DNA of 64,000 bases from Pterois miles (Eukaryota > Chordata > Actinopteri > Perciformes > Scorpaenidae): assembly GCA_947000775.1 (NCBI GenBank), contig CAMQGK010000332.1, forward strand, positions 1,106,001 through 1,170,000, read 5' to 3'. Shown here in pieces: positions 48,586 to 62,100 of the stretch (position 1 is the stretch's first letter; each line of letters opens with the position of its first letter). The position numbers and the translations under genes were made by a program. The notes beneath the pieces are model-generated. The model made no database searches and was not told where the DNA came from. It worked only from the letters and a program-made list of their open reading frames with translations.

Positions 48586-49700
48586 TCAATCTGTATCTAA
48601 ATACACAAAACAAATATTGTATTGTCTTTTCATGTTATTTTTATCATTGTAATCATTAAAACACAATTCTGACCAGAAACCTTTATTTTTTCATATATTT
48701 TTTTAAATTTTTTTTGTATTTTTTTTTGTTTTACGTTGTACATCTTTATAATAACATGTACTGTACTACGTGTACAATAATATAAATACTATTCTACATG
48801 TGTACAGTAAGTGCTATTCTACATGTATACAATAACATATGAATTATACTACATGTATAAAATATCATATCAATATAATTATTTACGATACAACATGTAT
48901 GCAAAAAGACACAGGTACTATACTAAATGAATAAAATATCATGTACTATTCTACATGTATGCAACAACACGTACTATACTAAATGTTTGGAATAACACAC
49001 GTACCATACTACGTGTACACAATAACACACGTACCATACTACGTGTACACAATAACACATACCATACTACGTGTACACAATAACACGTACCATACTACGT
49101 GTACACAATAACACGTACCATACTACGTGTATACAATAACACATGTACTATACTACATGTATACAATAACACATACTATTATTCATTAAATAATATTTGC
49201 ATTTCACAGATTTTGTGATAAGTGGAAGAATAATTTGTCATTGTAGCTTTTCGATTTTCACCAGATGAACATTTGTCAACAGAATTTCATTAAAATAAAG
49301 TATTATGCAGTATATAGTATAAAGTGTATAGTATAATGTACACAGTATACAGTATAAAGTATACAATATACAGCATCATGTTTATAGTATAAAGTGTGCA
49401 GGATAAAGTATATTGTATAATGTATACAGTATACCAGTATACAGTATAAAGTAGACGTTGTCTGAGGTTGTCAATGGTTTTGTGCTCAAATGATATGTTA
49501 CTTCAGTACATTTTAAGAACAAATGTTACTTTCATTACTTTTGTGTAATTTTATTTTCATATACAGAATTTATCATCATAATAATATAAACATTTTTAAA
49601 CATAATTGATATTATAGACACTGCTGTCTATCTGGGTAACACAGCCACATCAACCAAACAAATCTACATTTCTACCCTTCGTTTACAGACGTGACGCTTC
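48586..49700 (+). other. lamb4 downstream region with AT-rich minisatellites
   Basis: At about 48970-49170 is a 28-30-bp repeat of ACGTACCATACTACGTGTAC plus ACAATAAC, and at 49300-49450 a GTATACAGTATAAAGTATAC-type repeat. AATAAA at 49294-49299 is a possible lamb4 poly(A) signal, 1.16 kb past the stop; another lies at 48930. Neither is proven. Confidence 0.6.
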
Positions 49701-49703
49701 TTT

Positions 49704-49812
<109 letters not shown>

Positions 49813-49845
49813 TGTTTCCATTCACTTGTTAATGTTTGTCCTCAG

Positions 49846-49935
49846 ACAGATGAGCTGATCTCTGACTCAGCTCTGCAGGCCACCACACGTTCACAGTCAT
49901 TACCCATGATGCACCGGGGCAGCAGTACTGAATGA
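49846..49935 (+). other. Orphan exon-like sequence between lamb4 and lamb1
   Basis: A good acceptor-like stretch (TTAATGTTTGTCCTCAG) is followed by 29 open codons, TDELISDSALQATTRSQSLP and MMHRGSSTE, then TGA. No similarity recognised. Could be an alternative last exon, a UTR exon or chance. Confidence 0.25.
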
Positions 49936-50035
49936 GTCTTCAGATGTTCAGGTGGGGGTGTCATTCCCCCCAGCACACACAGACACACACACCTCCTTTG
50001 TTGTTGCAGGTGAGATTTAACTGTGGGGGAGGGCT

Positions 50036-50075
50036 GTGTGTGTGTGTGTGTGTGTGTGTGTGGGGGGGGGGGGGG
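50036..50075. repeat. (GT)n followed by a G-run
   Basis: GTGTGT repeat followed by about 13 G. Confidence 0.95.
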
Positions 50076-50712
50076 TTCAGGAATGTCTTTTGTCTGTAGA
50101 GCCGGGAGGAGGGGGAGGGGGGACAAACTCACTAAATCCATTTAAAATAATTGAAAAATTCTGCAGATGGAAGCTGGTTCACAACTGATCAGTTAGAATT
50201 AGCTGTTAGTAGTAGGAGTAGTGAGATAAGATAAGATAAGATGAACCTTTATTCATCCCCGGAGGGAAATTCGGGAGTAGTAATAGTAGTAGTAGTAGAA
50301 ATACTACTTTATAATAATTAATCAGTAGCATAATTAGAGTTGCATGTTTAACCCTTTACTGACTGTCTGTAGGCTCTCTCTTATATGGTTAATAACCACT
50401 TTTTGTTTGTCAAATATTTCAACATAACATCCAGTTCTATTTTGAAAGTCAGCCCGGATGTCTCGGGCTGATGTGGAGGTGCTGGGGGGTCTGAGGAGGT
50501 GGAGTCCAGTTTTATTTTGAAGGGGGAGTCCGAGGAGGTCTCAGTAGGTCTGCAGGTCTAGATGTCTGGGAGTTACTGCTGGATTTCTCTGCAGGTCTAC
50601 AGTCCAGAGGTCTGAAGCGTTACTTGACTCAGGAGTTATTGGTCGTTTTTTAAGCTGTTTTTTCTTGTAGTTTTCCTTTTAGTTTACGAGGATCAGGACA
50701 GAGATCAGAAGA
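50076..50712 (+). promoter_or_regulatory. Probable lamb1 promoter and 5' UTR region
   Basis: Directly upstream of the lamb1 ATG. It includes a LINE-tail piece at 50222-50275 (AGATAAGATGAACCTTTATT then CATCCCCGGAGGGAAATT). No convincing TATA box or CpG island seen. The transcription start was not located. Confidence 0.35.
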
Positions 50713-50743
50713 ATGTTGAAGCTTAGGCTCACGGTAATGCTCG
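50713..50743 (+). CDS. lamb1: lamb1 exon 1: signal peptide start
   Basis: ATG, then LKLRLTVML, donor CTCG|gtaagt. A short basic-hydrophobic start; with the first residues of exon 2 (ALQVFTC) it forms a signal peptide. The ATG is preceded by AGAAGA, an acceptable Kozak context with A at -3. Confidence 0.75.
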
Positions 50744-53700
50744 GTAAGTTTCACTATACTACAACAACTACTACTACTGTTACTACTACTACTACTACTA
50801 CTACAACTCTAATACTGAAATTCCTCTATACTGGAACACTTTAATACTGAAATACCTTAATACTCACATACTTCAATACTGAAATATCCAATACTGAAAT
50901 ACCTTAATCGTGAAAAACTTCAATACTGAAATACTTTAATGCTGAACTAACGAAATTCTAAATTACAATAATGCTGAAATACTAAAATACTTTGATGAAA
51001 GTAATTGTCAGATTATTTAATAGGCTAATGCAAATAAACGTTTGCTCTGAATTGTGATACTGGGAGAAATGTCTAAAAAGTTTTAGATTTTTTTTATTTA
51101 AATAATTAGAAAATTGAATATCATTAAATTTGGATTTTTTATTTCACTTATGAAATTAAAACTGATGTCAGAAGAAGACATGTTATAAAATGAAATTAAA
51201 AGACAAATGCTGTTTTTGATCAGATGATGAGTTCACTGATTAACTGCTTGATCAGAGAGGGCAGCAGTGAAATCTGATTGGAGATCGTCTGTTTTCTTCA
51301 CTTCTCTTTGAAGTTGATGATCAATACAAACTGAAGTTGCTTATCACCAACGTAGTCTAACAATGGTCCAATCTGATCCATGATCTGTAGACTGTGGATC
51401 ACTGAGTGACTCTTAAAGTCATAAACTCATTGAGCGGTTCACAGTATAAATCATTTTTATTGTTGCTTCAGTAGGTAAAAGTCGTTTTGGCATCACTGGG
51501 CAAAGATTCCATAATAACCTTTCACCATATTGTAATTCAAGTGTTCTGAGAGAAAACTAGACTTCTGCACTTCCCTATGGCTCTGGTTTCAGGATTTAGA
51601 AAATCTAGCCCATGACGGGGGACTGACCAATCACAGGTCATTTCAGAGAGAGAGCATTCCTATTGGCTCCAAATGGTCAAATTAGGCAGTGCTGATCAGA
51701 TATGAATCAATATTCTGTTACTGTAATGCCTGTTTATCTCCTCACATTTTCAGAAACATCTTCAGTACAATCTGTCTGACAGTCCAAAGATATTCACTTT
51801 ACTGTAGTAGTTAATGTAGTATTTAATATTATATTTTACAGTAGTTCATATAATTGTGAATTTCTCCACTGTGGGACTAATAAAGGAATATCTTATCTTA
51901 TCTTATCTTATAATATTCAAAATAGTGAGTAATCCATCCATCCATCGTCAACCACTTATCCCGTTAGGGGTCGCGGGGGGCTGGAGCCGATCCCAGCTGG
52001 CATCGGGTGAAGGCGGAGTTCACCTGGACAGGTCTCCAGTCCATCGCAGGACACATAGAGACAGACAACATAGAGACAGACAACCATTCACGCTTAACAC
52101 TCTTCTTCTATGGTGTCATTAGGAGGTGGGGCTTCAACACCTCTCATCTCAGTTTGGGCTGCACGATCTGTGGTTGGTAGTATTGCCCTACAGCAAGAGG
52201 GTGGGAGGTTCGAATCTAGCTTGGGGCCCCTTTGTGTTGAGTTTGCATGTTTTCCCTGTATTAGCATGAGTTTACTCTGGGTGCTTCCCCCCACAGTCTA
52301 AAGACATGCAGGTTAGGTTCATTGTTGACTGGAAATGTCATATCATGTGAATGTGAGCGTGAATGCTTGTCTGTCCTGTGTTAATCTGGAGACCTGTCCA
52401 GGGTGAACCTGCCTTCACCCAATGTCAGGTGGGATCAGCTCCAGCCCCTCACCACCCTGAATATCAGAAAAGTTACAGTTGGATGATGATCACGATGGAT
52501 GATCTCAGATCATCTCTGACTGTTTCACAAGTGATGCTAAAAAATGATCACTGAAGAAAATACATAACTTACAAAATTAGCCCTCAATAAAATCATAATG
52601 AACCAAAATGACATTTACACTTCGCAACAATGCGATCCGTGCTGTCTGTCTGGCCCAACGATGTACCAGACGTCCTACGCTGCCTATGAGTGGTTTTATC
52701 AAACTGTTTATAGAGTTTCACAATAAGAGCCTCTGCTCTCAGCCCTGCAGGTGTTTACCTGTGCTCAGAAGGGCGGGACCTTGATGGGAGTGGCCCAGGA
52801 TGATGTCAGTCTCCCAGAGTTCAGTGACGTCTGCACAGAGGGCAGCTGCTACCCAGCAACAGGAGACCTTCTAATTGGACGAGCCCACCAGCTATCATCC
52901 ACCTCCACGTGCGGACTGAACCAACCAGAACCATTCTGCATCGTCAGCCATCTGCAGGTAAACAACACCTGAACAACAGAACATACAGGTAAACTACACC
53001 TGAACAACATGACGTACCGGTAAACAACACCTGAACAACAAGACATATAGGTAAACAACACCTGAAAAACATGACATACAGGTAAACAACACCTGAACAA
53101 CATGACGTACAGGTAAACAACACCTGAACAACATGACATACAGGTAAACAACACCTGATACAACTAGTTAGCAGAGGGCTAAATGTTCCCTCAGTCCCAG
53201 CAGGAGGATTGTATAAACCAGTGAAAGAGATAAGAATACCAACGTTTTTCTTTTACTGACTGATCTTAAAGTTGATAAAGATAATTGGTACATATATTGT
53301 TGTTAGTGCTATAATAAAATATAGTTGGAAGGTTTTTGTTCAGTGAGGAGAGAAAGAGGACTCCATCACTAACAGCATACTCTTTGGAAGAAAATGTTTG
53401 GTTTTACAATTTTCATAAACACATTTTCACTATAAATTGGTGCCTTTGCCACTGATAAAAAACATCACCACAATGCACCAAATTGCACCATTAAAAAAAA
53501 AAGTCTGCCGTTCATCACTGTAAAACCCAGACGCCAATAAAACAAGTTCAGTCTAAACCAGACCAGTACCTATGGGAGAACCAGAGCCAAACACTGCCAA
53601 GATCAGTCTGTCGATTAGGAGACAAGCTGCACTAAGATCCGACAGAACTAGCATCAAACACTGTAAGAAGTCTGATATAGTCGTGAGCTGCTTGGCAAGC

Positions 53701-56057
53701 ACGTTTCTAAGACTCTGGCTGTAAAAGACAACTCTGAGATAATTTGGAGAGAAAAGATGTTCTCTCAAAGCTCAGCTGGGGGAATAGAGTGTCTGGCTTT
53801 GGGGCCTCAGAATTACGTCACTGCTCTTTCTAGATGATACAGTTCTGTTTGCTTCATCAGACCATGACCTTCAGGATGCACTGGAGCAGTTTGCAGCCGG
53901 GAGTGAAGTGGTTGGGATGAGAGTCAGTACCTCCAAGTCTGAGGCCATGGTTCTCTGCAGGAAACCAGTGAACTGCTTCCTCCGGCTTGGCAGTGAGTCT
54001 TTGCTCCAAGCGAGGGCGTTCAAGTATCCCTGGGTCCTGTTTATAAGTAAGGGTAAACTGGAGCAGGACATGGACAGGTGGTTTGGTGCAGCATCAGCAG
54101 TTATGCGGGCACTATATCAGACTGTTGTAGTGAAGAGGGAACTAAGTCAGAGGTCAAAGCTCTTAATTTGAATTGGATAGTGGATAAAAGCAGTTGAGAT
54201 GAGTTTCCTTTGTAGGGTGGCTGGGCTCAGTCTTAGAGAGGTTGAGGAGCTCAGACATCCAGAGGAAGCTTAGATCAGAGACACTGCTCCTTCAACTCTA
54301 AAGGGACCAACTGAGATGGGTTAACATCTAATCCGGATCCCCCTAGATGCCTCCGTTTGGAAGATTTCTGGGTATGTCCAACTGCTAAGAGGCCCTGGAG
54401 TAGACCCAGAACACGCTGGAGGGATTATACATCTGGTCTCGGAATGCCACAGAGTCCCCCAGGAAGAGCTGGAAAACATTGCTGGAGAGAAAGACGTCTG
54501 GAATTCCCTGCTAAGCCTGCTGCCCCCGAGACCCGGATAAGAGGAAGATGATGGATGAATGGAAGGAAGATGTTATTCTTTAAGAATCTTCAACACAGAC
54601 ACAGAGACAGTGTGAACGATGACTAACTCCAACAGTTTTTCTGTTTCACTCTGATTGGCTTCTCAGTTTGTTTAGTTAAGGTCTGTCTGCAGGGTTTCCT
54701 GTATAAATGACCTCCCTATAAGGAAACACAGAGCTCCAACAGCACACAGATGTTTGTCCAGATGTTCCAACTTAAGATCAAACTGAAGGATAGAGTAAAC
54801 TGAGCATGCTCAGTGTGAAGCTCTCTGTAAACATGCTCACATTTATTTTTGACAGTATTTGCTGGTAATGATGCAGCAATCCAACAGTCTTCATTTATTA
54901 AATCAGTCAATCACAGATCAGTCACCAGTCAGGAATAGATTAATAAATCACAGATCAGTCATCAATCAAAGATCAGTCATCAATAAATCAGATATCAAGC
55001 ATCAATCAAACACAGCTCAGTTCAGTCATCACAGATTAGTCATCAAACACAGATCAATCATTAATCAAAAATCAATAACTATGATCATCAGTTTGTTTTA
55101 GGGTTAGGGTTTGGGGTTAAGGTTAGGGTTAGGGGGTTAGGGTAACCTTATTCCTAACCCCCTAACATTAACCCTAACTCTAACCCCTAATCCTAACCCC
55201 TAACCCAACGTTAAAAATCTGGTCAAAACTTTTGTTCTTATCTCAACTGACTGAGACACTGATGAATCTGGTTGTTATTAATCCCTTCCTACCCTGTCTG
55301 TTTCATTGTTATTAAACCCTTCCTACCCTATGTGTTTCATTATCATCAACCTCTTCCTACCCTGTCTTTTTCTGTATTATTAACCCCTTCCTACCCCTCT
55401 CTGTCTCTATGTCTTTGTACCAGGAGGAGAAGAAGTGTTTCATATGTGATTCAGCAACGCCATATGACAAGCTGACCAATCAGACGAGCGGTCATCGCAT
55501 TGAGAATGTCGTCACCACGTTCGCTCCGAACAGACTGAAGACCTGGTGGCAGTCTGAGAATGGTGAGAACACACACAGGTCAGAGGTGAAGTCATCCTCA
55601 GAGTCAAATGAACTGATTACAGATCAGCAACGTTTATTAAACATCTGATTGGAGACAAAGAGCTCCATTTGTGTACTAAATGAATTATTACAACTAAAAT
55701 AAATCAAACTAAAAGTCCTGTTTGTGCACATAATGTATTATTACTACTAAAATAAATCAAACTAAAAGTTATGTTTGTGTACTAAAGGAATTATTTGTAC
55801 TAGAATAAAACATGTAGTGATTCTGTTGTGTGTTAAAGGTGTTTGATATGATGAAAACTGAACTCCACAGTGATTTATGATTTATGCTGCATCACATCAT
55901 GCCATAATTACCACAATTATAAGCATCTGCATTGTTAAAAACATTCAGCCTCCTGGTTGTGATTCAGAGTTAGGTCATCATGATGTCATTTCTCCCAGTT
56001 CCATCTAAAGAACATCTTCTATGAACACTAATACAGGTTTTACTTAACAAAGCACTG

Positions 56058-56114
<57 letters not shown>

Positions 56115-59100
56115 AGACTGTGTCTGTAAATTATTATCTATTGATTTAACTGTTGTTGGTGCTGTCTGCAGGTCTGGAGAATGTCACCATCCAGCTGAAT
56201 CTGGAGGCTGAGTTTCACTTCACACACCTTATCATGACCTTCAAGGTGAGTTCTACACAGATGCACACAGCAGGGGATTCTGGGTAATCACAGGCTGACA
56301 CATGAACCCTAACCCTAACCCTATGGATGGATGGATGGATGGATGTATAGATGGTTGTATGTATGGATGGATGGCTGTATAGATGGATGATGGATGGATG
56401 CTGTATGGATGATGGATGGCTGTATGGATGGATGGATGGATGGCTTTATGGATGGATGATGGCTGTATGGATGGATGGATGATGGATGGATGGCTGGATG
56501 GATGATGGGTGGATGGATGGATGATGGATGGATGGATGGTGGATAGATGATGGATGGATGGATGGATGATGGATGGTGGATGGATGGATGGATGGATGAT
56601 GGATGGATGGATGATGGATGGATGATAATGGATGGATGGATGGATGGATGATAGATGGTGGATGATGGATGGATGGATGATGGGTGGATGGATGGTGGAT
56701 GGATGGATGGATGGATGGATGGATGATGGATGGATGGATGGATGATGGATGGATGGATGGATGGATGATGGATGGATGGATGGATGGTGGATGGATGATG
56801 GATGATGGATGGATGGATGATGATGGATGGATGGTGGATGGATGAATGGATGGATGGATGATGGATGGATGATGGATGGATGGATGGATGGATGGATGGA
56901 TGGATTGTGTGAGTGAGCATGATGGCAGGGCAGCTGAAGAATGGGGTAATAAAGTATGTTTTCTAACATCAACGCTCTCTGTCCTCAGACCTTTCGACCT
57001 GCTGCCATGGTGATCGAACGGTCAGCTGACTTTGGGAAGACGTGGCAGGTTTATCGTTACTTTGCCTACGACTGTGAGACCTCGTTCCCATCCATTTCTC
57101 AGGGTCCAATGCAGAAGGTCGATGATGTCATCTGTGACTCACGTTACTCCGATATCGAGCCGTCCACTGAAGGAGAGGTACTGTGGTACTCTGAAGGTTC
57201 ACTCATTGATTACTGGTTTGGTAACCATGGCGTTAAAGAAGAAATGATGTCATAATGCCTGCTGAGATGTCACTGTGATGTCATCTTTTCAACTCAGTTG
57301 ATACAATTCAGTTGTTAATGAATGCTGGATCATTTGGAGAAATGTCTTTCCAGGTGATTTTCAGAGCTCTGGACCCGGCGTTCAGGATCGATGATCCCTA
57401 CAGCCCCAGAATTCAGAGTAGGTCCTCTCTAACTAAGTAACTTTAACTAACCCTAACCAGACAGTAACTACTGATTATCTCTTATCTACCTGTCGATGAT
57501 CGGTTGGGGTTATTGATCAGTTATTAAATATCCTTTACCTGTTGCGATTTGTCAGCGTTATTGATCAGTTTTTATTTATCATTTAGCTGTTGTTGATCTT
57601 TTGTTCAGACATGTTGAAGATCACCAACCTACGGGTGAAGTTCACCAGACTGCACACACTCGGAGACAACCTGCTAGACTCTCGTATGGAGATCAAAGAG
57701 AAGTATTATTACGCTATCTTCGATATGGTGGTCCGAGGAAACTGCTTCTGCTACGGACATGCCTCTGAATGCGCCCCAATCCAGGGAGCCGGCCAGGCCA
57801 GTGAGGGCATGGTGAGTCTTGAAGATAAGATAAGATAAGATATTCCTTTATTAGTCCCACAGTGGAGACATTTACATGTGGGCATTGTGAGTCCTGAAGG
57901 GAAAGGTAGGTATTGCTCAAGTCCAAAGACATGCAGGTTAGTGTGGATTTAGTCCGGTTCTCCAGTTTCCTCCCACAGTCCAAAGACATGCAGGTTAGAG
58001 TGGATTTAGTCCGGTTCTCCGGTTTCCTCCCACAGTCCAAAGACATGCAGGTTAGTGTGGATTTTTTCGGGTCTCCGGTTTCCTTCCACAGTCCAAAGAC
58101 TTGCAGGTTAGTGTGGATTTAGTCCGGTTCTCCGGTTTCCTCCCACAGTCCAAGACATGCAGGTTAAGTGTTGACACTAAATATCTTGTAGGTGTGAATG
58201 TGAGTGTGAATGGTTCTCTGTCTCTGTGTGTCAGACCTGTGATGGTCAGCAGGCCTGCTCAAGGTGAAACCCACCTTCACCAATGTCAGCTGGGATTGGC
58301 TCCAGCCGTCCACCACCCTGAACAGGATAAGAGGTTACAGATAATTGATGGATGGATTGATTATTATATCAAAGCATTCTTATATCAGTTATGTTCTATG
58401 GTGTCAATAGCCAAATGTATTCAAGAGTTTCTGTTTCTATAGGTTAACTGTAACTGCATGTGAATATTGGATGATCAATGATTATTGATCAGCTGTGACT
58501 GTGTGTGTTGTGTCTTCAGGTTCACGGTCACTGCATGTGTAACCACAACACTAAAGGTCTGAACTGTGAACAGTGTCAGGATTTCTACCATGACCTGCCA
58601 TGGAGACCAGCTGAGGGACGCAATACGAATGCCTGTAAAAGTGAGTCCATACTGGTCTATACTGGTTTCTACTGGTCTTTACCACTGATTACTGGTCTTT
58701 GCTGTATCTGCTGGTTTGTACTGGTGTTTACAGCTGACTGCTGGTCTCTGCTGTATCTACTGGTTTCTGCTGATCTCTACTTTCTGGTGTGTACTGGAGG
58801 ACAACCAGTACAAGCCCAGTCTCTACTGGTTTCTGGTGGGCTGGAACAATTTCAGAACATTTGACAGCAGTATTTAACTGATACTTGAGATCCTGTTTGT
58901 GTTTCTGAACTGATCCAGAAACCAGTAAATCTAAACTGACTTCAGAGTCAAATTCTGTTTCAGGCTCTTATATATAAATTCATAATCAGTCTGATCAATA
59001 ATCAATCCTCCTGACCTCCATCTGACACAGGTGCTGCAAATGAAACATGAATTTAACTTGAGGTCTGTTGACAGCTCACTCTGACTGACTCTCTTCTTCT

Positions 59101-62100
59101 TCTGTGGTGCACGTAGAGTGTAACTGTAACCAGCACTCAGACTCGTGTCACTTCGACATGGCCTTGTTCACGGCATCAGGAAACATCAGCGGAGGCGTCT
59201 GTGATGACTGTCAGCATAACACGGCTGGACACAACTGCGAGCAGTGTAAACCATTTTACTACCAACATCCAGAGAGAGATGTCCGCGACCCCAACATCTG
59301 CCAGCGTGAGTCCACACCTATCTGTGTCTGACACTGACAGCAGCCGTCAGCAATATCTCAGTCACTTTATTATGATTATTCACAGCAGAAGTTCTGTTCT
59401 TTACATCCCAAGAATCAGTAAAACATCCATGGTATACTCCCCTGAATTACAAGGCAAATACATACTACAATAGTAGTACTAGTAGTACTAAGCTAGTCGT
59501 TTACAGTGTTATCAGTAACACATTGCTGGTTAGGATGTAAAGCTGAAGGGTTTAATGAAACACAGTAGACTTTATTTGGACTAATAATAGCAGTAAGGAT
59601 GACTGCATTCCATTTAGATGAGTCACTTCCAGGTCTCTGGTATTGTGCATAGCCAGTCATGGCTCAATGGGACACATAAGCTGCATTTCCACCAAGTTTC
59701 TGGTAATCTTAGTCCCTGGAACTACTCTTCAAGGAACTAAAAGGTTCCTTCAGCCCACCATAGTCTAAAGACCAGTGAAGAGTATGAGAATTAGTCTGCT
59801 GACGTATCAAGAAACAACATCTTGGGTGATTATGGCTGCTGGTGGTCACAGCTGTAAACTCAGGTCAGTTTATGGTCAAAAGGGACAAGTTTGGGTCTTA
59901 AAGGACTGGTTGAGGGCCATAAAGGACAGGTTAGGGTTGTAAAGGACAGGTTAGAGCCGTAAAGGACAGGTTAGGGTTGTAAAAGACAGGTTAGGGCAGT
60001 AAAGGACAGGTTAGGGCCATAAAGAACAGATTAGGGCCATAAAGGACAGATGACGGCCATCAAGGACAGGTTAGGGCCATAAAGGACAGATGACAGCCAT
60101 AAAGGACAGGTTAGGGCCATAAAGGACTGATGACGGCCATAAAGAAGAGATTAGGGCCATAAAGGACAGATGACGGCCATAAAGAACAGGTTAGGGTTGT
60201 AAAGGACAGGTTAGGGCCAAAAAGGACTGATGACGGCCATCAAGGACAGGTTAGGGTTGTAAAGGACAGGTTAGGGCCATAAAGGACAGGTTAGGGTTGT
60301 AAAGAACAGATTAGGGCCATAGAAGAGGAAGAAGAAGAAGATATTCCTTTATTAGTCCCGCTAGGGGAATTTCAATTTTTTCACTCTGTTAAGTTATACA
60401 CACACATGCACAAACAGGTCCATATACATGCAACTATTGGAGAGGTGTCAGAGTGAGGGGGCTGCTCCTGACAAGCGCCCCGAGCAGTTGGGGGTTTGGT
60501 GCCTTGCTCAGGGGCACCTCGGCAGTGCCCAAGAGGTAAACTGGCACCTCTCCAGCTACCAGTTCACACTCAGTTCTTGGTCCATGTCGGGACTTGAACC
60601 GGTGACCCTCCGGTTCCCAAGCCAACTCCCTACAGACTGAGCTACTGCCGCCCCAATAAAGGACTGATGACGCCCATAAAGAACAGATTAGGGCCATAAA
60701 GGACACATGACGGCCATAAAGGACAGGTTAGGGCCAAAAAGGACTGATGACGGCCATCAAGGACAGGTTAGGGCCATAAAGGACAGATGACGGCCATAAA
60801 GGACAGATTAGGGCCATAAAGGAATGATGACGGCCATCAAGGACAGGTTAGGGCCATAAAGGACAGGTTAGGGCCAAAAAGGACTGATGACGGCCATCAA
60901 GGACAGGTTAGGGCCATAAAAGACAGATGACGGCCATAAAGGACAGGTTAGGGTTGTAAAGGACAGGTTAGGGCCATAAAGGACAGGTTAGGGTTGTAAG
61001 GGACAGGTTAGGGTTGTAAAAGACAGGTTAGGGCAGTAAAGGACAGATGACGGCCATAAAGGACACATGACGGCCATAAAGGACAGGTTAGGGCCATAAA
61101 GGACAGATGACGGCCATAAAGGACACATGACGGCCATAAAGGACAGGTTAGGGCCATAAAGGACAGGTTAGGGTTGTAAAGGACAGGTTAGGGTTGTAAA
61201 AGACAGGTTAGGGCAGTAAAGGACAGGTTAGGGCCATAAAGAACAGATTAGGGCCATAAAGGACTGATGATGCCCATAAAGAACAGATTAGGGCCATAAA
61301 GGACACATGACGGCCATAAAGGACAGGTTAGGGCCAAAAAGGACTGATGACGGCCATCAAGTACAGGTTAGGGCCATAAAGGACAGATGACGGCCATAAA
61401 GGACAGATTAGGGCCATAAAGGACTGATGACGGCCATCAAGGACAGGTTAGGGCCATAAAGGACAAATGACGGCCATAAAGGACAGGTTAGGGCCCTAAA
61501 GGACAGATGACGGCCATAAAGAACAGATTAGGGCCATAAAGGACTGATGACGGCCATCAAGGACAGGTTAGGGCCATAAAGGACAGATGACAGCCATAAA
61601 GGACAGGTTAGGGTTGTAAAGGACAGATTAGGGCCATAAAGGACAGGTTAGGGCCAAAAAGGACTGATGACGGCCATCAAGGACAGGTTAGGGCCATAAA
61701 GGACAGATGACGGCCATAAAGGACAGGTTAGGGTTGTAAAGGACAGGTTAGGGCCATAAAGGACAGGTTAGGGTTGTAAAGGACAGGTTAGGGTTTTAAA
61801 AGACAGGTTAGGGCAGTAAAGGACAGATGAAGGCCATAAAGGACACATGACGGCCATGAAGGACAGGTTAGGGCCATAAAGGACAGATGACGGCCATAAA
61901 GGACACATGACGGCCATAAAGGACAGGTTAGGGCCATAAAGGACAGGTTAGGGTTGTAAAGGACAGGTTAGGGTTGTAAAAGACAGGTTAGGGCAGTAAA
62001 GGACAGGTTAGGGCCATAAAGAACAGATTAGGGCCATAAAGGACTGATGACGCCCATAAAGAACAGATTAGGGCCATAAAGGACACATGACGGCCATAAA

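Larger units (their letters stand above)
50744..52742 (+). other. lamb1 intron 1 with SINE-like copies
   Basis: 50757-50803 is an (ACT)n repeat. 51850-51910 is a LINE-tail (CTTATCTTATCTTATC). 51935-52090 is the reverse of the 3764-type SINE (CATCCATCCATCGTCAACCA) and 52150-52475 a decayed forward copy (GTTCGAATCTAGC, AAGACATGCAGGTTAGG). The rest is unrecognised. Confidence 0.7.

Noticed and set aside
56253..56972. 239- and 199-codon His/Pro/Ser/Ile ORFs
   Set aside because: Entirely the (GGAT)n array read on the reverse strand.
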